Positions 24,676-33,224 of a DNA stretch of 64,000 nucleotides are shown one piece after another. A model generated the notes under the pieces. That model did not search any database. It was given only the letters and a program-made list of their open reading frames with translations, and was not told the origin of the DNA. The stretch is from the NCBI GenBank assembly GCA_017543445.1, contig JAFYGB010000045.1:1-64000 (forward strand), given 5' to 3'. The number at the start of each line of letters is the position of its first letter. Positions within the stretch are counted from its first letter, which is position 1. The DNA is from Lachnospiraceae bacterium (GTDB lineage Bacteria; Bacillota; Clostridia; Lachnospirales; Lachnospiraceae). Position numbers and translations under genes: made by a program.

Positions 24676-24718
24676 TCGACGGCATCGTTATTCATGATTT
24701 GAAACGAACGGGGGCAGC

Positions 24719-24910
24719 ATGAAGCAATTCATAAAAAAACAAGTGAAGAAGCATGCGCCGGATATCGCTTATAAGCAGGGCATGAAGAAACTTCAGGGCA
24801 TGATGGACGCGAAGAAAGAATATTTCAAAGCAACGGCACCGATCCTGGTGGCATTGACCGCATTCATCTACCTGCAGAATAATTTCGCACAGCAGAACCG
24901 ACCGGAGTAA
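24719..24910 (+). CDS. Small single-pass membrane protein (unknown)
   Basis: 63 residues. A basic amphipathic N-terminal half (KQFIKKQVKKHAPDIAYKQGMKKLQ) precedes one hydrophobic segment (ATAPILVALTAFIYLQ, about 40-56) and a short polar tail. No family recognised. GGGGCAG lies just before the ATG. It is only six bases from the next small gene, and both follow the DUF4867 gene in the same direction. Confidence 0.65.
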   Translation: MKQFIKKQVKKHAPDIAYKQGMKKLQGMMDAKKEYFKATAPILVALTAFIYLQNNFAQQNRPE

Positions 24911-24916
24911 AGAGAC

Positions 24917-25123
24917 ATGGATAAAGCCGAGAAACTGGCCTTAAAGGCACAGAAGAAAAAGATCAAACAGAAGGAAAAGGCACGCAAAAAGCGCATGAAG
25001 ATGCGTCCGAAGACACTTTTGTTATACTTACTCATGCATACGGTGGCATTTGCCGTTTTGAATGATAAGTTCCTGACTTTGGATGATCTAAAGAATGTAA
25101 AGAAAAAGAAGACGGATCAATAG
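24917..25123 (+). CDS. Small basic membrane protein (unknown)
   Basis: 68 residues. A highly charged, lysine-rich helix (AEKLALKAQKKKIKQKEKARK) is followed by one hydrophobic segment (TLLLYLLMHTVAFAVL, about 34-50) and a basic tail. Its architecture mirrors the preceding small protein, so the two may act as a pair, but there is no direct evidence. The flavin reductase begins 13 bases after its stop. Confidence 0.65.
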   Translation: MDKAEKLALKAQKKKIKQKEKARKKRMKMRPKTLLLYLLMHTVAFAVLNDKFLTLDDLKNVKKKKTDQ

Positions 25124-25136
25124 AGGAGGCAGCATC

Positions 25137-25649
25137 ATGGATTATAATCCGAAAGTATTTACCAAGTTAAGCTATGGTGTATATATCGTTACGACCTGGG
25201 ATCGCGGTAAGCCCACCGGATGTGTGGCGAACAGCGCGATGCAGATCACATCGGAACCCGCAACGATCGCGGTCAGCATTCACCACAACAACTTTACCAA
25301 TACCTGTATCAAGCAGTGTAACCACTTTGCGGTGAATATCATGGCGGAGAACCAGAGCCCCGAGCTGATCGGTAAGATGGGTTATTCGTCTGCGAAGCGT
25401 GTGAAGAAGTTCGAAGGCGTTCCGTATACGTTGAAGAGCCGCATGCCGATCATCGACAGTAGCCTCGGTTTCGTAAGCTGTAAGGTGATCAATACGGTCG
25501 AGACGGACACCCACACGATCTTCATCGGTGAGGTCATCGGTGGTGAGATCATGGACGAGCAGGGCACGCCTATGACTTATGCATACTACCACGACGTAGT
25601 AAAGGCAAAGGCTGCGCCGAACGCACCGACATTTATCAAAGAGGATTGA
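25137..25649 (+). CDS. Flavin reductase-like FMN-binding protein
   Basis: 170 residues. The split-barrel flavin reductase domain covers the whole protein. LSYGVYIVTTWDRGKPTGCVANSAMQITSEPATIAVSIHHNNFT is the FMN-binding first half, followed by FAVNIMAENQ and LGFVSCKVINTVETDTHTIFIGEV. In clostridia such domains serve as diflavin or rubredoxin-linked electron carriers and oxygen-protection reductases; no rubredoxin domain is fused here. A strong AGGAGG site precedes the ATG. It is the fourth gene from the consensus promoter at 23964 and ends at a hairpin. Confidence 0.9.
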   Translation: MDYNPKVFTKLSYGVYIVTTWDRGKPTGCVANSAMQITSEPATIAVSIHHNNFTNTCIKQCNHFAVNIMAENQSPELIGKMGYSSAKRVKKFEGVPYTLKSRMPIIDSSLGFVSCKVINTVETDTHTIFIGEVIGGEIMDEQGTPMTYAYYHDVVKAKAAPNAPTFIKED

Positions 25650-25670
25650 TGATCCTTAACGGATATAGTA

Positions 25671-25709
25671 CAGGCAGGGGAATTCGATCGAAGACTCCTG
25701 CCTGATTTT
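25671..25709 (+). terminator. Hairpin after the flavin reductase
   Basis: CAGGCAGG / CCTGCCTG stem with an 18-nt loop and then ATTTTAT. The large loop and weak U tract make it a moderate terminator candidate. Confidence 0.5.
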
Positions 25710-25724
25710 ATGATTGGAACTCGT

Positions 25725-26402
25725 ATGGATACTAGGTTGATCATTTTTGATCTGGATGGTACATTGTTGAATACACTGGAGGATCTGACGGACAGCTTAA
25801 ATGTTGTGCTTGATGCCCATGGCATGCCGATGCATTCGAAGCAGGCGGTGAAAGGTTTCGTTGGAAACGGCGTTCGGAAGCTGGTCGAGCGCGCCGTCCC
25901 CAAAGGAGAGGATAATCCTTGGTTTGAGATGGTGCTCGATGAGAATAAGGCATACTACCGCGAGCATATGGACATTAAGACGGCACCGTATCCGGGAATT
26001 CTTCGGGCGCTTAAGAAACTGAAGGAAGCCGGATATAAAACGGCGATCGCCTCGAATAAATATGACACTGCAACGCAAGGATTGAGAGAGAAGTTCTTCT
26101 CCGATACGATCGACGCAGCTCTTGGCGATGGAGTCGTGGCTACAAAGAAACCGGAACCGGAGATCATCTATGAACTGATGCGGCGGCTGAATGTTTCCGA
26201 TCCGAAGGATGTGTTGTATGTCGGAGATTCCGACGTAGACATCCGGACCGCGGAAAATGCGGGCATCGGTTGCATCAGTGTGAGCTGGGGCTTTCGTACG
26301 GCGAAGTTCCTGAAGGATCATGGGGCGGATGTGATCATTGACCGCGCGGGAAAACTTCCCGAAGCGGTAGAGATGTATTTTCAAAAGAATACGAAGAAAT
26401 AA
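25725..26402 (+). CDS. HAD-family phosphatase (phosphoglycolate phosphatase-like)
   Basis: 225 residues. All HAD motifs are present: FDLDGTLLNT (nucleophile Asp), IASNK (motif II), a lysine in KKPEPEIIYE (motif III) and VGDSDVDIRTAENAG (motif IV). The helical cap between residues 20 and 85 places it with Gph/PgmB-type subfamily I enzymes; substrate is uncertain. I prefer ATG 25725, which has GGAA six bases upstream; an ATG at 25710 would add five residues but overlaps the preceding hairpin. It opens a tight run HAD-TrmH-ROK. Confidence 0.88.
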   Translation: MDTRLIIFDLDGTLLNTLEDLTDSLNVVLDAHGMPMHSKQAVKGFVGNGVRKLVERAVPKGEDNPWFEMVLDENKAYYREHMDIKTAPYPGILRALKKLKEAGYKTAIASNKYDTATQGLREKFFSDTIDAALGDGVVATKKPEPEIIYELMRRLNVSDPKDVLYVGDSDVDIRTAENAGIGCISVSWGFRTAKFLKDHGADVIIDRAGKLPEAVEMYFQKNTKK

Positions 26403-26417
26403 CAGGCAGGTACTGGC

Positions 26418-27146
26418 ATGGACCGATCCGAATTAAAAGCATATAAAAAGAATTTCGAATACTCGTACGCGCCGGGGGCGTTCCCGACGTTCGAACTGTT
26501 GAATAAACGTCCGGGCCAGGCCCTCGGCGTACTGGTCTCGCCGACCTTTACCGAGATGGAGAAACTGAAAGCCCTCTGCGGTAAGAACGGGATTCCTGTG
26601 TGGGAGGATGAGAAGCGCCTGGCGCGTCTGTCGGATAAAGAGAACGTATTTGTCATGGGCGTGTATGAGAAGTATTCCCAGGAACTGTCCGCAAAGGATC
26701 CGCACATCGTGCTGGTGTCACCTTCGAACATGGGCAATGCAGGCACCATCCTTCGGACCGCATTGGCCTTCGGATACCACGATATCGCGATCATCGGAAC
26801 GGCGGTCGACATGCATAACCCGAAGGTCGTTCGTTCCTCCATGGGCGCCATGTTTTCGTTACGGATTCGCAATTACGAGACCTATGAAGAATATCGCCGT
26901 GACTTCCCGGACCATGAGATCTACACGTTCATGCTGACTGGTAAGAAACAGCTGACCGTGCACGAAGTCACGAAGAAGCCGGAGAAACCGTTTTCGCTTA
27001 TTTTCGGTAACGAGGCGACGGGACTGCCGCCGGAATATGAAAACTATGGTACGAGCCTGCTGATCCCGCAGAGCGACGAGGTGGACTCACTGAATATAAC
27101 GATCGCCGTCGGCATCGGAGCCTATATGTTCCGGCCGATCGGTTAG
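26418..27146 (+). CDS. TrmH/SpoU family RNA 2'-O-methyltransferase
   Basis: 242 residues. The SPOUT trefoil-knot motifs are complete: SNMGNAGTILRTALAFG (motif 1 with the catalytic Arg), LIFGNEATGLP (motif 2) and LLIPQSDEVDSLNITIAVGIGAY (motif 3). The enzyme uses S-adenosylmethionine to methylate a ribose in tRNA or rRNA. The N-terminal 90 residues are a substrate-recognition domain (FELLNKRPGQALGVLVSP) that does not settle which RNA. It starts 15 bases after the HAD gene and ends 10 bases before the ROK gene. Confidence 0.88.
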   Translation: MDRSELKAYKKNFEYSYAPGAFPTFELLNKRPGQALGVLVSPTFTEMEKLKALCGKNGIPVWEDEKRLARLSDKENVFVMGVYEKYSQELSAKDPHIVLVSPSNMGNAGTILRTALAFGYHDIAIIGTAVDMHNPKVVRSSMGAMFSLRIRNYETYEEYRRDFPDHEIYTFMLTGKKQLTVHEVTKKPEKPFSLIFGNEATGLPPEYENYGTSLLIPQSDEVDSLNITIAVGIGAYMFRPIG

Positions 27147-27156
27147 GAGTATAGCT

Positions 27157-28041
27157 ATGAAGGGTTTACGATACGGAGGCTTGGAGTGCGGCGGCACAAA
27201 GATGGTGATGGCCGTGTGTGACGAGAAGGGAACGGTGCTGGATACCGCGACGATCCCGACACAGGCGCCGGATGAGACGTTGGAACACATTGTAGCGTAT
27301 TTCAAAGAACGCGACGTGCAGACTCTCGGTGTGGGTGCGTTTGGTCCGGTCGACCTGAACTTTGCTTCACCGACCTTCGGCAACATTCTGAACACGCCGA
27401 AACTCGCGTGGCAGAACGTGCCGCTTCTGAAAACGCTGAAGGAGGGCGCCGGAGTCCCTGTTGTTTTGGACACGGATGTAAATGCGGCTCTCTATGGAGA
27501 GGTCGTTCTGGGCGGTGCAAAAGGGATCGACCATGCCGCTTATATCACGGTCGGGACCGGTATCGGTATCGGCCTGTGGCTAAATGGAAGATTATACCAT
27601 GGTTCATTACATTCCGAGGGCGGACACATGCGCATCGCTCGCTTCCCGGGTGATACATTCGAGGGTAATTGCCCGTTTCATAAGGATTGTCTGGAAGGAA
27701 TGGCGGCTGGACCGGCGCTTCTGAAACGATATAACGTGGAGAAGCCGGAGGAGATCTGGAAGCAGGAAGGCTCCATGGATCTTGAGAGTCACTACATCGC
27801 GGAAGCGATCACTGACTTGACGATGCTGCTTTCGCTACAACGAGTGATCCTGGGCGGAGGTGTCTGTGATACACCGGGGCTTGTGGAGAGGATCCGCGAG
27901 ATGACTGCAGAGAAACTCGGCGACTATCTGCCGCGTCCGGATAAAAATCAGATGGATCAGTTTATCCTGCCGGCAGCATTATATCCCAACCAGGGCATCG
28001 TCGGCGCGGCCGTGCTCGGGCGCGATTTTTCAACCATTTAA
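27157..28041 (+). CDS. ROK-family fructokinase-type sugar kinase
   Basis: 294 residues. LECGGTKMVMAVCDEKG is the phosphate-binding start, GAFGPVDLN and DTDVNAALYGEVVLGGAKG hold the sugar-binding and catalytic Asp, and VGTGIGIGLWLNG the second phosphate loop. The zinc motif H...C..H..C is HMRIARFPGDTFEGNCPFHKDC split over residues about 158-178. This short zinc-containing type corresponds to bacterial ROK fructokinases (ScrK, YdhR). It phosphorylates fructose or mannose on the 6-position and could act with the GH130/GH3 locus or a general hexose pool. AGGAG precedes the ATG. Confidence 0.9.
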   Translation: MKGLRYGGLECGGTKMVMAVCDEKGTVLDTATIPTQAPDETLEHIVAYFKERDVQTLGVGAFGPVDLNFASPTFGNILNTPKLAWQNVPLLKTLKEGAGVPVVLDTDVNAALYGEVVLGGAKGIDHAAYITVGTGIGIGLWLNGRLYHGSLHSEGGHMRIARFPGDTFEGNCPFHKDCLEGMAAGPALLKRYNVEKPEEIWKQEGSMDLESHYIAEAITDLTMLLSLQRVILGGGVCDTPGLVERIREMTAEKLGDYLPRPDKNQMDQFILPAALYPNQGIVGAAVLGRDFSTI

Positions 28042-28077
28042 TATATCACAAGCAACGACAAACGTAAGGAGGAGGAC

Positions 28078-28836
28078 ATGAGACTATTCAAAGCATTCCA
28101 TAAAACCGTGTGTATGGCTCTGATTTTATCATTTGCCTTCACAACGTGTGTTTATGCGAAAAACGACCAAAAACGCGAATTTGAGGCGATTACGGCCACT
28201 ACGGGCATATTATGTGATCGGGACTATTCCTCCGACGATCCGGCCGATGGCTTGAAGGATCTGTTCACCATATTGACTGGATACTCCGAGGAGCGGGTGG
28301 CGCGTAAGGATGAGCCCGTGAAAGAGACGGCCTCTTATATATTTCCCCCGCTGGTCTGGGGTAAGACGATCCTCACGCGTGTGGTGAACCATCCGAAACT
28401 GGATTTTGCAAAGCAGTATCCGGGGGCTCGTCGGTTCATGTTGAATTCCCTGTTTGTATCCGCGACTGTGCGTGAATCCAGCCTTATGGGAAAGCAGTTT
28501 TGGGATGACCTGTGTGCTGAGGAGGAATTTATAACTTCGGTAAAACAGGCGATCGAAGGAAAGGACCAGGCAACGTTTCTCTACACCTGTCAGAAGGACG
28601 ATCTGTTTTATTCGGTCGCTCATATCACCTGTAAATGCCGTCGTATGGCGCGAACAGAGGAGGGTGAGCAGATCCTGGTGGAGTGTTACGACTATTACAC
28701 GTTTTCGCCGACGGAGGTCACAACGGACCTGAATTCGACCGGAGAATGGCTCAATGAGATCGGCTGGCAGTTATACCGCTTGCGTTTGATGAGTCCGTTT
28801 TCCAGCTATGCAGCGGGAACGATAACGATAAAATAA
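28078..28836 (+). CDS. Exported protein of unknown function
   Basis: 252 residues. A Sec signal peptide (MRLFKAFHKTVCMALILSF..) is likely cleaved after CVYA, about residue 27. The mature part has no motif I know; WNDL/WGKTILTRVV and several Tyr/Phe-rich strands suggest a folded extracellular alpha/beta domain. Three cysteines (TCQKDD, TCKCRR, ECYDY) lie in the C-terminal half. AAGGAGGAGG precedes the ATG. It follows the ROK gene by 36 bases and precedes the methylglyoxal-synthase-like gene by 13, so it is likely co-transcribed. Confidence 0.65.
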   Translation: MRLFKAFHKTVCMALILSFAFTTCVYAKNDQKREFEAITATTGILCDRDYSSDDPADGLKDLFTILTGYSEERVARKDEPVKETASYIFPPLVWGKTILTRVVNHPKLDFAKQYPGARRFMLNSLFVSATVRESSLMGKQFWDDLCAEEEFITSVKQAIEGKDQATFLYTCQKDDLFYSVAHITCKCRRMARTEEGEQILVECYDYYTFSPTEVTTDLNSTGEWLNEIGWQLYRLRLMSPFSSYAAGTITIK

Positions 28837-28849
28837 AGGGAATGAGAAA

Positions 28850-29254
28850 ATGAGAATAGCATTTGTTTCGGATCAAATGAAGAGAGAGTTGATGATCAAC
28901 CTTTGCGTTGCTTATAAGATGCTTCTGAAAAAGCATGATCTGTACGCGACACAGACGACGGGAACGAAGATCGAGGAGGCGACCGGACTGACACTTACGA
29001 AGTACCTGCCGGGACCTTTGGGCGGAGCGGAGCAGCTGCTCAGGCAGATCGAGCGGGATGAACTGGACGCCGTCATTTACTTTCACCAGGCGGCAGATCC
29101 GGAATCCGCAGTATATGATTCTGCGCATTCGAATTTCTTTCCCCGTGTCGTGAAAAACTGCGATATCGCCTGCATACCGCTCGCGACGAACATCGCAACT
29201 GCGGAAGCGATCATTTTGGGCATCGACGCCGGCGATCTGGATTGGAGACAATAA
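28850..29254 (+). CDS. mgsA: Methylglyoxal synthase-like protein with substituted catalytic residues
   Basis: 134 residues, the usual clostridial length, ending in the typical GDLDWRQ. The fold and phosphate-binding parts are kept: ATQTTGTKIEEATGL (35-47), PGPLGG (54-59) and CIPLATNIATAEA. However, the catalytic residues known from the E. coli enzyme are altered. The VAHD motif is VSDQ (His replaced by Ser7). GGDQQ is GGAEQ, so the catalytic base Asp71 equivalent is Ala60. The FxDP..PHDPD stretch is replaced by FHQAADPESAVYDSAHSNF. It probably does not convert dihydroxyacetone phosphate to methylglyoxal, and may bind a phosphate ligand instead. It is the last gene before a strong terminator. 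Confidence 0.8.
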   Translation: MRIAFVSDQMKRELMINLCVAYKMLLKKHDLYATQTTGTKIEEATGLTLTKYLPGPLGGAEQLLRQIERDELDAVIYFHQAADPESAVYDSAHSNFFPRVVKNCDIACIPLATNIATAEAIILGIDAGDLDWRQ

Positions 29255-29272
29255 TGAATATCCAAGGCTTTT

Positions 29273-29306
29273 ACGTCCAACGGAATTATTCGCTGGACGT
29301 TTTTTT
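29273..29306 (+). terminator. Terminator of the HAD-mgsA run
   Basis: ACGTCCAACG / CGCTGGACGT stem with one mismatch, 8-nt AT loop and seven T residues. Confidence 0.88.
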
Positions 29307-29337
29307 AACTTATTTCGAAATAATTATAGTTATCGTA

Positions 29338-29366
29338 TTGACATGTATAATCGATTATGTTATATA
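29338..29366 (+). promoter_or_regulatory. Promoter of the AT-rich two-gene unit
   Basis: TTGACA, 17 nt, TATATA within a very AT-rich stretch. Confidence 0.65.
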
Positions 29367-29447
29367 GAATACAAGAGCAAGTGAAAACTGCTTAATGTGT
29401 TGCGTAAGAGAAAACTATCACAATTTAATGAAAAGAGAGGTACGAGA

Positions 29448-29885
29448 ATGAAAAAGAAGATGTTTTCGTTGGTTGCATTAGCTTCACTGTTGTTATTATC
29501 GACGATTGAGGTTATCGCCTCGCAATTATCCATCCCGGATTATCAGTATTCCTCGCAAGTGAATTCTTCGTTGCCTGGTGGAATCAGTGTAAGATTCAAA
29601 AACGGCATAGATGGTGCGCAAATAAAGGGTGCAGCTGAAACGTGGACTTCTTATCCCTTATCTGACGCCAGTGTTAGCGCATATTTTTATTGGAGGTCTA
29701 GGACGTCGACGTTAACAGGGTATTGTTATAAAACGCAAGGGGGAGCTGGTGCGGTTGAAGTATATGCTGATACACTGAATCCAACTGAAAAGTATTATTT
29801 TCAAGCTGTATCTACACATTATGCAGGTTACGGAGGCGTTACGCTTTATTATCCGAATTTGACAACAGATGCTCCTATGCATTAA
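29448..29885 (+). CDS. Small secreted protein (unknown)
   Basis: 145 residues. The start at ATG 29448 (AGAGAGG seven bases upstream) gives a clear Sec signal peptide, MKKKMFSLVALASLLLL, cleaved after VIAS at about residue 25. The mature 120 residues are rich in Tyr, Ser, Thr and Gly with alternating hydrophobics, so probably an all-beta fold, with a single Cys. I recognise no family. Codons are notably AT-richer than those of neighbours on either side. It is followed after 26 bases by a lipoprotein gene of similar composition, and the pair is enclosed by terminators. Confidence 0.65.
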   Translation: MKKKMFSLVALASLLLLSTIEVIASQLSIPDYQYSSQVNSSLPGGISVRFKNGIDGAQIKGAAETWTSYPLSDASVSAYFYWRSRTSTLTGYCYKTQGGAGAVEVYADTLNPTEKYYFQAVSTHYAGYGGVTLYYPNLTTDAPMH

Positions 29886-29911
29886 GTAGATAGTATTTAG
29901 GAGGAGAAACC

Positions 29912-31378
29912 GTGCTGAATAATAGGAACTATTTCACGAAATGGATTCTTCTGATCTGCTTGATAATGCTGACATCCTGTAAACACGAGACTTCTAACTC
30001 GGAATCCATTTTGGATTCAGCTGGAACGGAATTCTATATAGGACCCACATCGAAATCTGATGAAGATATTTCGTTATCCCCTATTCATATAATTGATGCA
30101 AGCATTACTTATACCACTGAACCTGTTAGCAGTAGCGTAGAAAACATCGACTTATCGGAAGAAGATTCGTTGCCCCATATTATTTGGGATGTTGGTTTTT
30201 CGAAACCAATTCGGGATAATCAAAGGGCGGCAATACAACAGATTATAGAGGAGAAGGGTATACCATGCCACGTTGATTTTGTAGATAATCGTGTCGTGCT
30301 AGGGCATCAATATGCTGAATGGTTTGAAGAACAGAAGGTTAATGGTACTGTTCCTGATATCTTTAACTCCGGTTATTGGGAAAAAGGAGAACTTGAAGCT
30401 GCATATTTTGCGAGGAAAGAGTTGCTCCCATTGAATGAGTTCCTTATGTCGGATGAAGGCAGGTCATTACGAGAATGCTTCAGCGAGAATGAATGGAAGC
30501 GGACGGAGTTAAATGGTTCAATATATACATTACCAGATCGTTGGGCGCCGGATGAAGAAGTATATCAGTGTATCTATGTCAATGATCAATATAAAGACGT
30601 GTTTGAAGAAGTGTATGATGGTTCATATGGATCATTAAGGATGGTTCGAAACCGATTTCCGGATGACGATTTGTGCTTTGTTTTTTCAGGTATCGGAGAC
30701 ATTACGACACAAGCTTTTTTGGGTTGCCATGTAATGTATTGCTTATCATATAATGATGATGATGGTAAGTTCATAGATCTGACCAAGCAGATAGATACAA
30801 AAGAAACATTTAGTATGATTTATGAAGATTTGAGAGATGGAATCATTAAGATAGAAGGTTATCTGGATGAACTTCCGGATAACATGCTTATATACGTTAA
30901 GGTCGATTATGGAGATGGACCCGAAGGATTTACAAGATATCGGTTTAGTTATGAACCATATTTCTCTCATTTTGGAGGTGAATACGGGGTTTCAGCCGTT
31001 TCATCACATAAAGACTTGGCACTACAGGTTTTGAACGCATGTTATTCCGATCCGAGACTAGCGTCGTTAGTACACTGGGGATATGAGGATCCCGAAGGAT
31101 GGAACGAAGTTACTCAGTATATGAATTCGATCGCTTTACACACTATCACCGGCTTTTTGCCCGAACTGTCTGGTGATGAGTATGATGCTGTTGCTAGGTA
31201 TGTTTCAGACATTGGTCATTTAAGGGAAAATCTGGTTGAGCAGGATGGAAGAGGCGGATGGTATACCAACCCTAATTATCTGTATCAACTTGGATATTTT
31301 TTTGATCATCCTCCGGACTATGGTGACCTCTTTGAGAAAGTAAACGAGCAGCTTCAAGAGTGGCTTAAGAACAAATAA
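29912..31378 (+). CDS. Extracellular solute-binding-type lipoprotein, no partner transporter
   Basis: 488 residues. GTG start with an excellent AGGAGGAG site. The signal peptide ends LTSC (Cys23) and is followed by a Ser/Thr-rich tether to about residue 85. The rest resembles the family 1 sugar-binding proteins of ABC importers: IIEEKGIPCHVDFV early, ADW-like YWEKGELEAAYFARKELLPLNEFL, LPDRWAPDEEVYQCIYVNDQY, and a late block ALQVLNACYSDPRLASLVHWGYEDPEGW of the kind seen in DUF3502-type binding proteins. No permease genes adjoin, so it may be an orphan receptor or a protein of altered role. AT-rich codon use matches the preceding gene and not the rest of the window. Confidence 0.7.
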   Translation: MLNNRNYFTKWILLICLIMLTSCKHETSNSESILDSAGTEFYIGPTSKSDEDISLSPIHIIDASITYTTEPVSSSVENIDLSEEDSLPHIIWDVGFSKPIRDNQRAAIQQIIEEKGIPCHVDFVDNRVVLGHQYAEWFEEQKVNGTVPDIFNSGYWEKGELEAAYFARKELLPLNEFLMSDEGRSLRECFSENEWKRTELNGSIYTLPDRWAPDEEVYQCIYVNDQYKDVFEEVYDGSYGSLRMVRNRFPDDDLCFVFSGIGDITTQAFLGCHVMYCLSYNDDDGKFIDLTKQIDTKETFSMIYEDLRDGIIKIEGYLDELPDNMLIYVKVDYGDGPEGFTRYRFSYEPYFSHFGGEYGVSAVSSHKDLALQVLNACYSDPRLASLVHWGYEDPEGWNEVTQYMNSIALHTITGFLPELSGDEYDAVARYVSDIGHLRENLVEQDGRGGWYTNPNYLYQLGYFFDHPPDYGDLFEKVNEQLQEWLKNK

Positions 31379-31385
31379 GGTGAAT

Positions 31386-31427
31386 ATAAAGCGGTCGATC
31401 TCGGGAAAACCGAATCGGCCGCTTTAT
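31386..31427. terminator. Bidirectional terminator
   Basis: 14-bp stem ATAAAGCGGTCGAT / ATCGGCCGCTTTAT (one G-U pair) with an inner TCGG/CCGA pair, serving the AT-rich unit and the convergent ABC exporter genes. Confidence 0.82.
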
Positions 31428-31433
31428 TATGAG

Positions 31434-33224
31434 TTATCGGTTCAGGAAATCGTACTGGGACATATACAGTTTGTGGTACAGTCCGTTTTCCATCTTTAAG
31501 AGTTCGTCGTGTGTTCCTTCCTCGCAGATCTCGCCATGATCGACGTAGAGGATCTTATCGGCATTTCGGATCGTCGAGAGACGGTGGGCGATAACGAAGG
31601 ACGTACGGTTCTTAAGCAGCTCGGCCAATCCACGCTGGAGGGCGATCTCAGTCTCGGTGTCGATACTGGAAGTCGCCTCATCCAGGATCAGAATCTTCGG
31701 ATCTGCCAGAAGAGCCCGGGCGAAGGAGATCAGCTGGCGCTGGCCGGCCGACAGACGGGAACCCCGTTCATTGACCTCGGTCTGATATCCGTTCTCCATC
31801 TGCATGATGAAGTCGTGCGCACATACGGTTTTCGCTGCGCGGATAACGTCCTCGTCGGTCGCTTCCATGTTTCCGTAACGGATGTTATCCATGATGGTAC
31901 CTGAGAAGATGAAACTGTCCTGCAGCATGACGCCCATCTGCTTACGCAGGGATTTGATCGTGACATCCTGGATGTTCACACCGTCGATCGTGATGGCGCC
32001 CGAGTCGATGTTGTAGAAACGGCTCAGCAGATTGATGATCGTAGTCTTTCCGGCTCCGGTCGGGCCTACGATGGCGAATGTATCACCGACCTTCGTTTTG
32101 AAACTTACGTGGTTCAGTACGCGGATGCCTTCTTCGTAGCTGAAGCTTACGTCGTTGAATTCAACGGCGCCCTCGATGGGAGGCATCTCGCCAGCGCCCG
32201 GAGCGTCATGGACCAGGACGGGCTCGTCGATGGTCTCAAAGATACGCTCGAGATAGGCGATCGCATTTAATAGGGACGTATAGAAGGAGGCCAATGTATT
32301 GACCGGCTGCCAGAAACGTCCGATGTACTGGATAAACGCCACGAGGATGCCGGCGCTCATGAGGTCGGAATTACCGGTCAGCATGGATACACCGATCACA
32401 TAGATCGCGGAGGTGGTGCCGATGGAAATGATGTCGACACAGGGCCACAGCATGTTGTTATAGAGTACGGCGCGCAACCAGGCTCTGCGGTAACTGCTCG
32501 AGAGCGAGTTGAAGATCTCCATGTTCTTGTCTTCGCGGACGAAGGACTGGGTAACGCGGATACCGTTGATGCTCTCGGCGATATAGGCGGTCAGGTTGCT
32601 CTGCTTGTTGCTGGAGATCTGCCATGCTTTCCGCTGGCGTGTTTTGATGAACCATACGGCCATCAACAGGACCGGGAGACCACACATGCAAATGAGGGTC
32701 AGACGAACGCTGATCAGCAACATGTAGATGAAGATGATGATCAAACTGAAGAGATCGGTGATCGTATTGACGATACCGTTACTAAGCAGGTCGCTGAGGC
32801 TGTTGACGTAATTGACCAGACGGACCTGGATCTTGCCGTGCGGACGGTTATCGTAGTAGGAGAAGGGTAATTCTTGCAGATGCGTGAACAGATCTTTACG
32901 CAGGTCGTAGATGATGCCTTGACCGATCTCGTTGGTAAGTTTGACCTTTAGCACCAGAATAAAGGCGCAGACTAAGGTGATACCGATCATCAGGCAGGTC
33001 AGAAAGACGATGCCGCCTTTGTTGCCTTCCGGGATGTAGGTATCCAGAATGGTTCGGATGAACATCGGAGAGAGCAGACCCAGCGCGCTGGAGATCAGCA
33101 TGAGGACGATGACAAACACAAATTTGGAGCGACGCGGCTTCAGATATACGCCCAGACGCTTCAGCTGTTTGAAATCAAATTTGGATTGGAGCGTTTCGTC
33201 AATATCATACTTATTTCTTGCCAT
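31434..33224 (-). CDS. ABC exporter subunit, canonical Walker B, variant signature
   Basis: 596 residues: a six-helix type IV exporter membrane domain (about 25-330) and a nucleotide-binding domain (about 345-590). Walker A is GPTGAGKTT, the signature is LSAGQ instead of LSGGQ, Walker B is ILILDEATSSID with the catalytic Glu, and the switch His is in IAHRLST. A ribosome-binding AGGAGG lies inside the end of the upstream gene, overlapping it by 14 bases, so translation is coupled. Together the two form a heterodimeric multidrug/lipid-type exporter; the substrate is unknown. Confidence 0.93.
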   Translation of the reverse strand: MARNKYDIDETLQSKFDFKQLKRLGVYLKPRRSKFVFVIVLMLISSALGLLSPMFIRTILDTYIPEGNKGGIVFLTCLMIGITLVCAFILVLKVKLTNEIGQGIIYDLRKDLFTHLQELPFSYYDNRPHGKIQVRLVNYVNSLSDLLSNGIVNTITDLFSLIIIFIYMLLISVRLTLICMCGLPVLLMAVWFIKTRQRKAWQISSNKQSNLTAYIAESINGIRVTQSFVREDKNMEIFNSLSSSYRRAWLRAVLYNNMLWPCVDIISIGTTSAIYVIGVSMLTGNSDLMSAGILVAFIQYIGRFWQPVNTLASFYTSLLNAIAYLERIFETIDEPVLVHDAPGAGEMPPIEGAVEFNDVSFSYEEGIRVLNHVSFKTKVGDTFAIVGPTGAGKTTIINLLSRFYNIDSGAITIDGVNIQDVTIKSLRKQMGVMLQDSFIFSGTIMDNIRYGNMEATDEDVIRAAKTVCAHDFIMQMENGYQTEVNERGSRLSAGQRQLISFARALLADPKILILDEATSSIDTETEIALQRGLAELLKNRTSFVIAHRLSTIRNADKILYVDHGEICEEGTHDELLKMENGLYHKLYMSQYDFLNR

